Positions 1 to 11,364 of a DNA stretch of 64,000 nt are shown here, piece by piece. A program made the translations under genes and the position numbers. The stretch's first letter is position 1, and the number at the start of each line of letters is the position of its first letter. This DNA comes from Armigeres subalbatus. Lineage: Eukaryota; Arthropoda; Insecta; Diptera; Culicidae. The stretch covers positions 462,861,506 to 462,925,505 of the forward strand of contig NC_085140.1 of the NCBI RefSeq assembly GCF_024139115.2. Direction: 5' to 3'. Under the pieces are notes generated by a model that saw only the letters and a program-made list of their open reading frames with translations, was not told where the DNA came from and searched no databases.

Positions 1-290
1 CAGCTCTACGGCGAACCCAGTATCCAGAAGGTAGCTAAAGCCGGAAGGGTACGATGGGCAGGGCATGTTGCAAGAATGCCGGACAGCAACCCTGCAAAGA
101 TGGTGTTCGCTTCCGATCCGGCAGGTACGAGACGACGTGGAGCGCAGCGAGCGAGATGGGCAGACCAGGTGCAGAACGACTTGGCGAGCGTGGGGCGTAT
201 TCGAGGATGGAGAGATGCGGCCTCGAACCGTGTATTGTGGCGTCAAATTGTTGATTCAGTGTTATCTGTATAGATGTAGACTAAATAAAT
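1..290 (+). pseudogene. 3' end of an RTE-like non-LTR retrotransposon (partial)
   Basis: The frame that enters from the left edge and stops near 271 carries the C-terminal signature VRWAGHVARM, followed by DSNPAKMVF and an arginine-rich tail. The same block ends the larger RTE-like element at 36103-36750, where it reads LRWAGHVARM. In this clade it lies downstream of the reverse transcriptase. After the stop there is a short AT-rich stretch, then a tail of repeated AAATGAAATGAA-like units at 285-310, which fits the short-repeat tails of RTE elements. The 5' part lies outside the window, so the state of the whole element cannot be judged. Confidence 0.75.
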
Positions 291-300
291 GAAATGAAAA

Positions 301-446
301 ATGAAATGAATTGGAAGTAACCACTTACCCTTCGATGGGGCTCGAACCCATGACCCTACAGTACTGTAGTTTTCATAACATTGTAAATTAATGTCCAAGT
401 CGGGTGGTTTAATCCCCGGAAATAGGCAATTAACTTTGATTGAACT
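301..446 (+). repeat. tRNA-like SINE (family B), 5' part inverted
   Basis: The 3' part (about 357-446) matches the ends of the units at 10603-11502 and 53741-54524: AACATTGTAAATTAATGTCC, a GGGTGG...CCCC mini-hairpin, then GGCAATTAACTTTGATTGAA. The 5' part (311-356) is the tRNA-like B-box segment, but on the opposite strand; its reverse complement reads GGTTCGAGCCCC. This head-inverted arrangement is what twin-primed LINE-type integration leaves. No clear TSD is visible. Confidence 0.55.
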
Positions 447-1410
447 GAATCAAATAGATGCTTGCTTATACATTTACAATGGATAACCGAACACATTGAC
501 CATTCCTAGAACTTATTATATGTAGGAATATAGACAGTTCAGTTCGATTTTCTGAATATGATTCTGTTAAACTTTAGAACTTTATTAATAGCAAAAGCGA
601 TCCGCTGTAGGCAAGTGCTCGGACACCACTTCCTTTTGCTATCCATTTGAAATCCTTGGTAAGAGCGTTCTACTTCTGCTGTTGGTGGCCGAGAGATGCA
701 ATGCACCCCGTTTCCGAACATATGAGAGGAACGTTTTCGCATTGAGCATATCAGAAAAATATCGGAATCGATCGAACGGCGAAGATGCCATGTTTCAAGA
801 AGAAAATATTGCAATTTATTATGTGATTTCATGGAAAACGAGCGCGCAGTGGAAAATTATTTCTGCTGTTGTTTGTTGTACATAAAGATATTTTTCGAAT
901 CTACTCCCCAGATGATGCGGATGTGTGTAATGGCACTTGGCGCGCGCAGAAGGTGGCTCTCCCAGTAACAGGGAGGAAAACGACAATTGCAATCGAGATA
1001 AAAAATTAAATTTAAATAACGTCTGCATGCCACCATCGCCACTACCAGAAGCTCTTAGAGAGTGCAGATTGGATTCCAGGCTCCTGGAACAGATGAACCG
1101 TTCAGAAATCAGAGCAGTGCAAAATGCGGTAAAGGGTCATCCTTCGTGTTTCGTTCCTCGGACACGAGGTTAGATTGGAAACTTATGTGTCCAGTGCTTT
1201 ATTTGCAGTCTAGCGGCGTAGCAGAGGAGGGTAATTCATAAATTGAAACCCGCATTATTGCGATAAAAATAAACCCGTTGCGCATCAATGTATATATCAA
1301 GTTAAAACTTCAGTTCATCTTTTATCATTTCCAATATCGTGTTAATTATAAGGATTTAGTATGATGAAAAGATGGATTATTGGATTGTGATTTTATCTGA
1401 ATCCCTCGCT
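447..1410. other. No recognisable gene
   Basis: Only short open frames in several phases, none resembling a known protein or repeat. The stretch around 930-1170 is less AT-rich than its surroundings, but shows no splice-bounded frame I would defend. Confidence 0.5.
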
Positions 1411-1646
1411 AGACGAGTTAGTTCTATCCGTTTTAATTCCACCACTTGATTGTAACTTTAGAGATACGTAAATATTTCGACCTCAACAGTAAGGCGACTT
1501 AGTCGTTTCAAGTACGAGGCACTGATCTTACGAAATACGTATCTCCAAAAGTTACAATCAATTGGTGTAAATGACATAGTACCAACTCGTCTTATATATG
1601 ACAAGTGAAGACATTCTTCCAAAAAGCCCTAAATAATTTTCTTATC
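1411..1646 (+). repeat. Hairpin retroposon, two-armed diverged copy
   Basis: Left and right arms are inverted copies around a centre near 1500-1515. The left arm starts at AGACGAGTTAG and contains the TTCCACCACTTGATTGTA block. The right arm ends with the family 3' end, CTAAATAATTTTCTTATC. The GACGAG/CTCGTC block and the CGTATTTCG core are recognisable. Arms differ by many substitutions, so this is an old copy. Confidence 0.65.
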
Positions 1647-1696
1647 GCTTTTTTTAGGGTATCTTTCCACGCTTAAATATGTGAGGGTGCATTTTT

Positions 1697-1900
1697 CCCA
1701 GTTATTAACTACGAGGTTTCTTTGGCAAGTAACCATTTTTCTATTCATATATCCTGAGGCTAATACTTTCATTTCAAGCTCAGGGAAGTTGAGGAAATTT
1801 TAAGCTCTAAAATTTCCTTGACCGGACCGGGAATCGAACACAGCTACCTTCGGCATGGTCTTGATTTATAGCCACGTATCTCACCGCACGGCCAAGGAAG
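1697..1900 (-). repeat. Feilai-like SINE, degenerate
   Basis: The minus strand gives the tRNA-like head (CGGTGAGATACGTGGC region) and the B-box GTGTTCGATTCCC near 1834-1846, then the SINE body ending at the TTAATAACTG block near 1700. It is far more diverged than the other copies and lacks the AAGAAG tail. Confidence 0.6.
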
Positions 1901-2045
1901 TGATAAAATAACCAAATTGTTATGTATTTCGATGAAGCAGCTAAGTATCAAGTACCCACCGATGTCTGCAACAGGATCGGTTCAATGCAGAAGTACGGAA
2001 CTATTGAAGAATTAGTCCAGAAGGTCGCCACCCTCACCGATGCCA
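1901..2045 (+). other. Short unassigned frame downstream of the Jockey-like element
   Basis: A plus-strand frame of about 43 codons opens at the ATG near 1923 and runs to TGA at 2047-2049. Its amino-acid composition is ordinary (for example KYQVPTDVCNRIGSMQKYG). It meets the Jockey-like 3' end at about 2045. I do not recognise the protein; it may be an exon relic or chance. Confidence 0.2.
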
Positions 2046-2632
2046 ACTGAAGTGTCTTCTTTCTGGTATTGCAGCAACTAGTTCATATTGGCATAGCATA
2101 CATGGCTGGTCTAAACATTTGTTTGTAAATCAAAAGTTTGTTCTTAAGACAAAGTTAGGATTTTCTGTTTATAAGTGGATGTAGACACTTAATATATTTG
2201 TTACATTTGGCTTGAATGCCTTTAATGCGACTTTTAAAAGTTAATTTATGATCTAGCAGAAGTCCTAAATATTTAACTTCGATAGACCAATTAATTGGAA
2301 CCCCATTCATAGTGACATGGAAGGTTTCAAATAAGAAGCTCTCGGCTTATGTGGGAAAATTATAAGCTGAGATTTAGAAGCATTCGGGGAAATTTTCCAG
2401 TTTTGCAAGTAAGTGGAGAAAATATCCATACTTTTTTGCAATCTACTACAAATGACACGAAGGCTTCGGCCTTTCGCTGAGAGGCCCTTGTCATTTGCAA
2501 ACAAAGATTTTTGACACCCTGGTGGTAAATCAGGTAAGTCAGAAGTAAAAATGTTATACAATATGGGCCCCAGTATGCTGCCTTGGGGAACACCAGCTCT
2601 TACAGGTAATCTATCAGATTTAGAACTCCGGG

Positions 2633-2915
2633 GCCCTCCTTAGTCGTACGGTAAGACGCGCGGCTACAAAGCAAGACCATGCTGAGGGTGGCTGGGTTCG
2701 ATTCCCGGTGCCGGTCTAGGCAACTTTCGGATTGGAAATTACCTCAACTTCCCTGGGCATAAAAGTATCATTGTGTTAGCCTCATGATATACGAATACAA
2801 ACATGGTAACTTGGCTTAGAAACCTCGCAGTTAATAACTGTGGAAGTGCTTAATGAACACTAAGCCGCGAGGCGACTCTGTCCCAGTGTGGGAATGTAAT
2901 GCCAATAATAAGAAG
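2633..2915 (+). repeat. Feilai-like SINE
   Basis: Complete family layout: a CCTCCTTAG start, an A-box region near 2640-2660, the B-box GGTTCGATTCCC at 2696-2707, the conserved body, and a tail of CCAATAATAAGAAG followed by T's. It lies inside the Jockey-like ORF2 with loss of neighbouring coding sequence; I could not see a clean TSD. Confidence 0.8.
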
Positions 2916-3501
2916 TTTTTTTTTCATCTATTTTACATTCAAACCTTCATGCCAAACACTGTCAAATGCTTTTTCTATATCAAGAAGAGCAACTCCAGTC
3001 GAATATCCTTCAGATTTGTTGAGCCGAATTAAATTCGTTACTCCTAATAACTGATGAGTGGTTGAATGCACATGGCGAAAACCAAATTGCTTATCAGCAA
3101 AAATAGAATTGTCATTAATATGAACCATCATTCTATTTAAAATAATCTTTTCAATCAATTTGCTTATTGAAGAAAGCAAACTGATTGGGCGATAACTAGA
3201 AGCCTCAGCTGGATTTCTGTTCGACTTCAAAATTGGAACAACTTTGGCGTTTTTCCATTTATCTGGGAAGTATGCCAATTGAAAAAAAGGCTCAATAAAT
3301 TAACCAAAAGGGATAAAGAGCTCTCAGGAAGTTTTTGATAAGTATGTAGAAAATACCATCATCACCCAGAGCTTTCATATTTTTAAATTTTCTAGTAATA
3401 GATCTCGCTTCATCCAAATTAGTTCCCAACGAAGGGTCTAAAACAGTCACTTGATTGAGAACGTCTTCGAAGCTCCTTGTAACCTGATCCTCAATTGGAT
3501 T

Positions 3502-3786
3502 CTTCTTCTTCTTATTGGCATTACATCCCCACACTGGGACAGAGCCGCCTCGCAGCTTAGTGTTCATTAAGCACTTCCACAGTTATTAACTGCGAGGTTT
3601 CTAAGCCAGGTTACCATTTTTGCATTCGTATATCATGAGGCTAACACGATGATACTTTTATGCCCAGGGAAGTCGAGGCAATTTCCAATCCGAAAATTGC
3701 CTAGACCGGCACCGGGAATCGAACCCAGCCACCCTCAGCATGGTCTTGCTTTGTAGCCGCGCGTCTTACCGCACGGCTAAGGAGGG
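3502..3786 (-). repeat. Feilai-like SINE with a 14-bp TSD
   Basis: Minus-strand copy with its AAGAAG tail at the left (3502-3515) and the tRNA-like head at the right. The TSD TCCTCAATTGGATT is present at 3488-3501 and 3787-3800. The Jockey-like reading frame resumes across it, so this insertion is younger than the host element. Confidence 0.9.
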
Positions 3787-4686
3787 TCCTCAATTGGATT
3801 AGTGAGACCTAGATTAAAATTATGGGAACTCTCAAACTGCTGCGCAAGTTTTTGAGGCTTTTCGCCATTTGTTAATCAAATTTTATTTCTCTCTTTAAGC
3901 GCTGAGGTTTTTTTTAAAGAATTTTCGTTAATTTCAAAAAGGGTTTCGAACTGGGATCCAACTTTGAAACATTATTCTCAAAGTTGGTATTTCCCGGAAT
4001 AGCAAAACGTTTTTAATTTCATTTTGCAAATCTCGCCAAATTACTTTCAACGTGAGATCGCGAGTTCTTTGGTATTGCCTTCGGCTCACATTTTTAAGAC
4101 GGATCAGTAGCTGAAGATCGTCGTAAATAATAATGGAGTTGACTTTAATTTCTCATTCAGGAATTGCAATGCCTCTGGCTTCGACAATTAAATTTGTCAA
4201 AGATACGAGAGCATTATCAATATCACTTTTGGTATCGAGAGGAATATCAACATCAAAATTTCTATCGATATGCGTTTTATAAAAATCCCAATCTGCTCTA
4301 TGATAATTAAAAGTAAAGCTGATTGGATTGTTAATGGCTTCTTGTGAGATTTCAAACGTCACAGTAAGGTGATCAGAGTCAAAGTCAGCATTAGTTACCA
4401 ATTGGCCACACAATTGAATTGAATCCGTTAAAACTAAATCAGTTGTAGAAGGATTTTGGCAGGAAGAAAAACAAGTTGGTCCATTGGTATATTGAATAGT
4501 ATAACATCCCGCAGAACAATCTTCAAATAATATTTTACCATTGGAATTGCTTTGAGCATTATTCCATGAACGGTGTTTGGCATTGAAATCATCAATTATG
4601 AAAAATTTTGATTTGTTGCGAGTTAGAATTTGAAGATCAGCTCTCAACAAACTCCTTTGCTGCCCATTGCACTGGAAAGGTAAGTA

Positions 4687-4777
4687 TGGGAAACCGCCAA
4701 ATGTTGAACTGCTAAAATTCTTGCCTATTGTTGAACGCCCATAAGAAATTAGCCGTTCAACATTTGGCGAATTACCC
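4687..4777. mobile_element. 91-bp palindromic MITE in the Jockey-like endonuclease
   Basis: Inverted arms CGCCAAATGTTGAAC (4695-4709) and its complement (4755-4769) lie inside less perfect ends. TA is present on both sides (4685-4686 and 4778-4779). Removing the insert plus one TA restores the host frame across the junction (AV then YLPF), which supports the ends. It is probably a Tc1/mariner-type non-autonomous element. Confidence 0.7.
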
Positions 4778-5493
4778 TAGACAGCAATAAAACAGAAATG
4801 TCCAAAATTTGTTTCAACAGAAACTCCAAAGGTTTCGAAAACTTTGGTTTCAAACGAAGAATATAATTTATGTTTGATACGTCTATTAATGACAATGGCA
4901 ACCCCACCACAGGCGCTGTCAAGACTATAACTTCGGTAAATAAAATAATTTGGATCTCTTTTGATGAAAAGACCAGGTTTTAAATATGTTTCAGTTATAA
5001 TGGCAATGTGCACATTATGAACCGATAGGAAGTTAAAAAATCATCTTCTTCACCCTTTAAAGAGCGGGCATTCTAATTTATAATTTTCAAAAAAAATATT
5101 TGGATCCATTAAAACGAAGTCCAATAACAATTTTTTGAGTAAATTTGATACCAACCTGAACAGCTTCAGTTTTGGTATTTGCTTAGAACTTTGCATCAAT
5201 CATGTGATGCAATTGTTCATTTAGAAAATCAAAGTCGGAAGCAGACATGTTACATGAGTCATCAGAACGAACGTTATTTTCCGATGAAGAATTGGTATGA
5301 AAATCATTCATCGTAGGCAGGTAAATTTTCAGAAATGAAATTTTGCCTGCCTGCAGCTATGCTTGCATATGTAGGCATGTTTGAAAAATTAGAATATGTG
5401 ATGGGTATGAATTCCTCGACCGGCAAGCGATTGTGGATTTTGAGCGTACGGTGTTGAACTTAATTTAAAATTTAAAAAACACCTTAATAAAGA

Positions 5494-6542
5494 TTAAAAA
5501 AAAAGATTTTGGGCGTATAAAATATGTTTACCCGGCGAAACTGGGATCCTATTGGAAATACCCGTCATCAATTTTGCACGAAAATTCAAAACTTTTTTGA
5601 GTGAAGGGCATTCCCAGAAATTGGATTTATGATTGCCCCCACAATTGGCACATTTAAATTGATTGGAATCTTCTCTCACATGACAGGCGTCCTAGGCGTG
5701 AGAGGTTCCACCACAAATAATGCATTTAGCATCCATATCCATGTGGCAATGTTTAGTTCCGTGACCCCACTTTTGGCACTTAAGGCACTGAGTGGGGTTT
5801 TGGGAATTTCCCCCAGGCCTGTGGAAATGTTCCCATGTAACACGGACATGGGACATAGTACAGGCCTTTTCCAAAGTTTATTATCATTATCATATTATTC
5901 AGTTCACTTTTGTTACAGTGAACTAAATAAAATTCTTGAGAAATACCCCTCTGGGAAGTACCAGAGTGAGATTTCTTCTTCATCTTAATTACTTGGACTG
6001 GTAAAAATCCAAGTAATTGAGAAATTTCAATTTTAATCTCATCCAGTGATTTATCATCACTGGGGAGACCTTTCAAGACGACTTTGAACAATTGCCCAGT
6101 TTTGTCGTCGCTTCTCAGTTAAATACTGAAGGCGTTTGCTATCGTCAAAGGATCCCGGAAAAAAGCGGCAGTCAACTTTCCTGGCAATCTGAAATGAAAC
6201 CCTGATCCCCTGAAGGTTACTCAAAATCTCATTCCCAAAGCCAGAAAACTCGGCAATAGATGCCACAATTGGCGGAATCCTTTGCTTTTTCGCATGGATC
6301 GAATCACCTGGGCTAGAGGTAGATTCGATTTGCTCAATATCGACATGAATCAAATAGAACTGATTGCTCAGTTCGATAGGAGAAGAATTATTTTGAATGT
6401 TAGAGTTAGAAAGAATATCTAAAGTCTCCAGCTTCATTCTATTTTTTACGCGTTTTGGCAGGACGGTCTTGAAACCTTGTTTCTTAGAAGGAAGTGGAGA
6501 ATTCAGCGACTCCCCCTTCCTCTTGTTTTTATGAATGCTCAT
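5494..6542 (-). pseudogene. ORF1 (gag-like nucleic-acid-binding protein) of the Jockey-like element, frameshifted
   Basis: The minus-strand start at 6542 opens a 161-codon lysine-rich frame; it continues in other phases at 6091-5780, 5874-5692 and 5679-5494. The last two segments carry cysteine knuckles of the retrotransposon type: CLKCQKWGHGTKHC and CIICGGTSHA at 5810-5690, then CANCGGNHKSNFWEC at 5655-5610. Such ORF1 proteins coat the element RNA. At least three frameshifts or stops separate the segments, so no intact protein is made. The 5' end lies close to a large palindrome at 6576-6745. Confidence 0.75.
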
Positions 6543-6575
6543 TGCTGATCGTGGAGACGTGACCTTCTAAGAGCC

Positions 6576-6745
6576 GATGTCCACGTAACGGATTTTTACG
6601 CTGCGTGCACACCGCGTTCACGCAAGGTACCCAGCATCAAATGGAGTAATGCACACGTAAACGTGTGCACGACTACATTTGATGCTGGGTACCTTGCGTG
6701 GACGCGGCATGCACGCAGCTTTAAACAACTTTACGTGGGCATCGG
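6576..6745. repeat. ~170-bp near-perfect palindrome at the 5' edge of the Jockey-like element
   Basis: The arms run from CCGATGTCCACGTAA (about 6576) to a centre near 6659 and out to TTACGTGGGCATCGG (about 6745). The inner arms share CAAGGTACCCAGCATCAAAT and GCACACGT blocks. The DNA is clearly less AT-rich than its surroundings. It could be a hairpin MITE, or a 5' rearrangement of the neighbouring element. Confidence 0.7.
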
Positions 6746-9034
6746 CCCCAAGAGTTTTTTTTTTCCAGAACGGTGTCCCTGCAGGATTACCACCGCTTGT
6801 CGGAATTTTACTTCCGCAAAAGGGGCCAACGTAAAACGAAGGCACGGGTACAAGCAAAGATCGGAACGGGATCAGTGGGTACGAATAGCGCTGAGAAGCA
6901 CTGTTGAAATTAAAATAGCTTAGGCTAGTATTAAAAACTTTCTTCAGCAAAGAGAGAAAAGAACCACGCAGCTCGAAAGCACGATGCGGTCTGCGTTTCA
7001 GAATGCCTGATTCCATTAAATACAGGCTCCTTCAAAAAAGAAAAATCTTTGCATCAATATTGGCTCATAGATTGATGAAATCAGCGGCAGTTTAAATCAA
7101 GCTGCTATTGATCATTGAGGTGCCGACTGTATACTTCGATAAAAGTCATTTCCAGCTGGCAGCAGCATCGAGACGTGCTTATCACTAAGTGACTATACCC
7201 ACGTTTCTATCTGAACTCTTTGTTCTGAAATTTTAACCACAAGCTCAGTGCAGAATAATGGTAGTTGAAAATCGATAAAATGTATAGAAAAACAGAAATT
7301 TCGCAATGTTATGGAAAATGGGAGTTTTCTAGAGGAAAGTAGTGATAAGGAATGGAGTATAAGCTAAAGAGATTATCTCCTCCACTTAGAGAACTCTGAT
7401 TAGTTGCGTTATAGTGAAGCAATTTCGATTTCACTACCACTGAATCAACGCCATATCTTGCACGCAACGTTTCGGGTGGTACCCTATTGGTATTACTCGA
7501 GATTGAATTTTTTGATATAATGTAGAATAAGAGTTGTTTTGCGCTTTTGCAACACACAACTCTTGCTACGCCAATGTCAACATGGTAAGATAAAAATGCA
7601 CAAAATTTATTAAATTAGTATTCGAATAACTAATTATTCGTTTCTTCTTTATATCCTCGCTGCGCAGTCGCAGGCTATTTGAAGGGATCGTACATTGCCA
7701 CCGTGTGTTTCGATGCCTTGTAGGTACTCTACCACTGACTGGTGGTATAGATTTCGATGTTTAATTAATTTGGGTCGTTTTTCACGAGCAATCTTTCTTT
7801 GAAGTTTTCACAAGCAGTGCAATTTATTTTTTCAGTTTTTGTAAACTTGTAATAAATTATGATATTATTCTCCTCGAGATGACATGCATCTGACGTGGTC
7901 GCCGCGTCCAAACGTCGCCTTCGGTTGACTAATGTGCCACCGTATAAAACCATATTAATGCTAATGACGGCTAATCGATTAGAGAGATGACCTTATATGT
8001 ACGTTCCTGTGCCGTCGATCCAATGCAAAGCCCAGCCATCCAAAGTACATTTGCCTTTGTTGTAGTGATCTGAAAAGGCCGCATAAGCAACCGGCAGGCA
8101 CTGGCGGATGTCACATTCGTTATCTTATAAAGATGTTCCGTACGTTCGCAAGTACCTTTTATTATTACTATCCAGTCCAGAGCAACTTTACATTGTGCCT
8201 TCGGGGCCTCCAAACCGCCCTCTCCGATTGGGATAGATCCCCCCATGGTCATGGAACAGATAATTGAGCGAACTTTCACAGCCTCGCGGGCATTGTACTG
8301 TTGCCCTCCTCCCCGTGTCAGCGACAGTGCCGTGTGTGTTGCCAGCCGGAATGGCATGGGGAAATCGACTCCATCTTTTGTCTTTGGATGTTTCCTCCCT
8401 CGCTTGGTTTTAATCTCACGGCTGCTGGACGTGGTCAGCAACGGATACAGCAGAGGGAAGCGCTAGGGAAAAGTCGTGTACAATGGAAAAATAATAAGTA
8501 ATTGTAACAAATAAGAATTTATATAGACGTACAAGTGGACTTGGAAATAAATAAAAATAATAATACAAATATATGTGTGATAAGGCACAATAATAAAGCA
8601 GTAATGTGTATGAAAAGCAAAGTCGAAAGAATGGAGCAAGATGAGAAAATAAGATGGGAAAGGAACTTGAATAATAAGAAAATATTTCGTCTGGTGCAAA
8701 TGTTGAGGTAGGGCGAACGGGTGCGAGAAAGGGCTCCATTTTCAAAAGCAAACATAACTTTTCGATAAGTGAAGGGTTGTGTTGTAATAATTTATTTCCG
8801 AAATGAAAAAAAAACTTTTTCCGACCATTGCACAGTGTTCGATTTTCATGCAATACTTGGACTAAAAATTGAAAACAATCTAAAATAGATAATAAATTTT
8901 AAACTCTCATATTTTGATAATTAGTGTTTGGAGGATATGGAAGTTATTGTTACACATTAACTGTTTATAATGTAAGCCAGATACAAATCCCTAAGGCGGC
9001 TTCTCGAGTTAGTTACCCCTTGTGATACCACGAT
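6746..9034. other. No recognisable gene
   Basis: The minus frames at 6618-7016 (132 codons) and 7971-8441 (156 codons) have no recognisable motif, and neither gives a convincing spliced model. From 8470 to 8900 the DNA is very AT-rich and low in complexity. Confidence 0.45.
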
Positions 9035-9185
9035 AGTCATGGGCAACTACATCCTTCCAAATTTGACCTGGGAATTCAATTATGAAACGCATGGGTTGTG
9101 CCTCTCAACGCCTAGTCGGTACAAGCACTAGCAAGTACGAGTCTTTACTGGCCACAGGACTACAGACAATCAATGATATTGATTT

Positions 9186-9339
9186 CCCGCTTAACTTTTC
9201 AAAGGACCTAAGTAACATTTTTTTCATGAATTAATTTAAATAGCACAATCAACAGAACAACATGAAAGCTACTGATTGCAGTATTCAAATTAATTCATGA
9301 AAAAAATGTTACTTAGGTCCTTTTGAAAAGTTAAGCGAG
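9186..9339. mobile_element. 154-bp palindromic MITE, TSD ATTT
   Basis: Terminal arms of about 60 bp start CCCGCTTAACTTTTCAAA and end TTTTGAAAAGTTAAGCGAG. ATTT is present at 9182-9185 and 9340-9343. Excising the element plus one ATTT restores the retrotransposon codons GAT TTG GTT AAT. A second copy of the family is at 46389-46543 with TSD ATAT. Two TSDs of 4 bp fix the target-site length. Confidence 0.85.
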
Positions 9340-9733
9340 ATTTGGTTAATGCGAATAGTAGACTTCTTGATCTATTGTTCGTCAGTGATTCTTATCGGAT
9401 TGAACAGTTTGAACCACCAGCTGCCATTTAGAAAGACAACCCTCGCTCAAGCCATTTGTACTGATATGATACTTGAATATTCCTCTGGAGACTTGGAACT
9501 TTCACAGTCGTATGCAGCTGCACGAAATGAATTCAACTTTGTACGATGTGACTTTGATGCAATCCACGCTAGAATAGCTGCATTGAACTGGACGTGTTTG
9601 TCAAATCTCGTCAAGGTGGATTACGCTGTGGCTGTTTTTTTATGGTAATGTTTAGCAAGTAATTTGTGACAGTGTTCCGCTGAAAACCCGATGCGTGTCT
9701 AGAAGATTCCATCCGCCATTGTGGAACTCGAAA

Positions 9734-10312
9734 TAGGGGCAGTAGGGGCAATATGACCATGTGGGGCAATATGGTAAAGGGCAATATATTAAAGTTTTAA
9801 CATGTAAAAGTTATATGATCATTAGGAGAATGCTTAACATATGCCTCAACGTGAAAACCGAATTAAAATTCAATTTGAACATGAAAATACACTTGAAAAT
9901 GTAAATTTTCGCAAAATAGGCAAAATTATTATAAGATTTCAAGTATATAAATAAGATTTTGGCACAAAACTGATTAAAATACAGGTCGAAAATGCATCAC
10001 AAACAAAAGATCTATTATAATTGAATATTATGCACACATGTTTGTAGTGATACGTTTTAGATAGGTGGCCCATACTGCCCCAAATGGTGGCTCATATTGC
10101 CCCGTATAGTCGGGAACACACATTGAAATCAATACATTTCCAAACGTGCATTCCAACAATTTCCAAACGCATTTTTGACCATTCATCGACATAATATGAA
10201 AGGTAACACTCCCTAGTATAAGTCAACTACATTTGAATGCTGATTTTTTGAGCTTTTCAGCACTTTTCGGAACGATTTCCATAGGTGACTTATATTGCCC
10301 CGATCACCCCTA
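9734..10312. mobile_element. ~579-bp MITE with TAGGGG ends and GGGGCAATAT subterminal motifs
   Basis: The left end, TAGGGGCAGTAGGGGCAATA, matches the reverse complement of the right end (CGGGGCAATATAAG just inside TAGGGGTGAT). GGGGCAATAT or its complement recurs at both ends, at 9747, 9766 and 9780 and again near 10085 and 10295. The interior is AT-rich and non-coding. It interrupts the retrotransposon frame; the exact TSD is not resolved. Confidence 0.7.
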
Positions 10313-10684
10313 TAGCAAATTATGGAACCGTTTATGCAAGGTCCGTAAACATTATCTCCGTGCTAGATCAACTGAGAATAAGTATGTTGTTCAACTTGCG
10401 TAGGCTGAGTATAATAGCACGGATGAAGCTCGATTCCATGAGTACATTGAACAAATGCAACGGAAGTATAAAGAGAACCCTTCGCCTTCATCGATTTGGT
10501 CGTTTGTGAATGTTCGCAAAAAGTCAGCTGGTATTCTGGTAGTATCTTCTATGGCTATCACAATTCTTCCGTCGATAATACTTCTGCAAATCTCTTTATT
10601 GACTATGTCTGAAACTTGATTCTGCATATGGACAACATGTGATAGATTTAGTTCGGAAAAGGTATTGGAGGGTAACCGCCCCTT

Positions 10685-11248
10685 CCCGATCAAGAATGCT
10701 TAACAAAATTATAACAAGGGGAGTTATTTATTTCAGAAAAATAATGTTACAAAATGTGTTATAAAATTAGCTGGTTAGTTGTTAAAATAACAAAAAATAT
10801 ATCAAAATTTCCTCTAGCCGTAACATAATTATATCAGCGGTTGTTACCTTCATTTCAACATTATAACAAGCGTTGATATGATTATGAGGTACTTCATGGT
10901 ACAATGGTAACTTTCATGGTAATTGCCTACATCACGTATAAAAATGTGGTACGCTACAACGCCGGATTTCCATCCATAATGTAGGCAATTAACTTTGTAC
11001 TAGCTATTAACATCGAACATTGATTCAAGTTATACTGGAGGTGATTACCTCCGCTTTTTTCCAATATCAAAAAATGTAGGCAATTATTTTGTGTAAATAT
11101 ACATAACTAATGTTGTTATAATTTTGATATGAAATAAAACTGGCCGAAGACACATTTTTATCGAATTATCTAATTATAACACACGTTGTTTTAAATAACA
11201 ACAATTGATAGAATTGAGTTATAATTTTGTTATGTATTCCTGATCGGG
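10685..11248. mobile_element. 564-bp MITE with CCCGATCARGAAT ends
   Basis: The terminal arms CCCGATCAAGAATGCTTAAC and GTTATGTATTCCTGATCGGG are near-perfect inverted repeats. The interior is full of TTATAA motifs. It interrupts the SINE arm between CCCCTT and TTCGGTGG, giving an apparent TT duplication. Half of a related copy, reversed, is at 42927-43450. Confidence 0.75.
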
Positions 11249-11293
11249 TTCGGTGGGGTTTAGTGGACGTCGGGGTGCGGTGGACGTCGGAGG

Positions 11294-11364
11294 TCCTTCG
11301 TAGCTTAGTAGGGAAAGCACCTGTCATGCGAATTGGGGTCGTGGGATCAAACCCCACCGAAGGG
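11294..11364 (+). other. tRNA-like head of SINE family B (not a functional tRNA)
   Basis: The sequence folds as a tRNA cloverleaf: acceptor strands TCCTTCG and CGAAGGG, a D-arm with TAGCTTAGTAGGGAAAGC, an anticodon-like arm, and a T-arm with GTGGGATCAAACCCCAC. The A- and B-box positions suit an internal RNA polymerase III promoter. The anticodon stem is weak and there is no sign that it is a host tRNA gene. Confidence 0.6.

Larger units (their letters stand above)
2046..5100 (-). pseudogene. ORF2 of the Jockey-like element: endonuclease plus reverse transcriptase, broken
   Basis: ORF2 would nick target DNA and copy the element RNA. Endonuclease pieces are visible at 5013-4777 (IITETYLKPG, GGVAIVINR) and 4650-4153 (DFNAKHRSWNN; SDHLTV near the end, with the catalytic-type H). 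The RT pieces are at 3567-3292 (KALGDDGI) and 3278-2928 (YRPISLLSSISKLIEKIILN, then LLDIEKAFDSVWHEG), and again from about 2620 (GVPQGSILGP-like) to about 2050 (VKYLGLLLDHKL). The YxDD box is degraded: the expected FADDT reads FANDK near 2497. A SINE with a 14-bp TSD splits the frame at 3502-3786, another sits at 2633-2915 with loss of the coding sequence beside it, and a MITE splits the endonuclease at 4687-4777. The gene is dead. Confidence 0.8.
2046..6545 (-). mobile_element. Jockey-clade non-LTR retrotransposon, decayed
   Basis: Reading on the minus strand there is a gag-like ORF1 with cysteine knuckles (6542 to 5494), then ORF2 with an AP-type endonuclease (about 5100-4150) and a reverse transcriptase (3567 down to about 2046). 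The order and motif style fit the Jockey clade; Juan-like elements of Aedes are the obvious comparison. The element carries two Feilai SINEs and a 91-bp TA-flanked MITE, plus several stops and frameshifts, so it is dead. Its 3' end near 2046 has no clear poly(A) and may be truncated. Confidence 0.8.

Noticed and set aside
7971..8441. 156-codon minus-strand frame as a host gene
   Set aside because: No recognisable motif, and the opposite strand is also partly open; not supported without transcript data.
11294..11364. A functional tRNA gene
   Set aside because: The anticodon stem is poor and the sequence continues into a SINE body that recurs elsewhere in the window; it is a tRNA-derived promoter.
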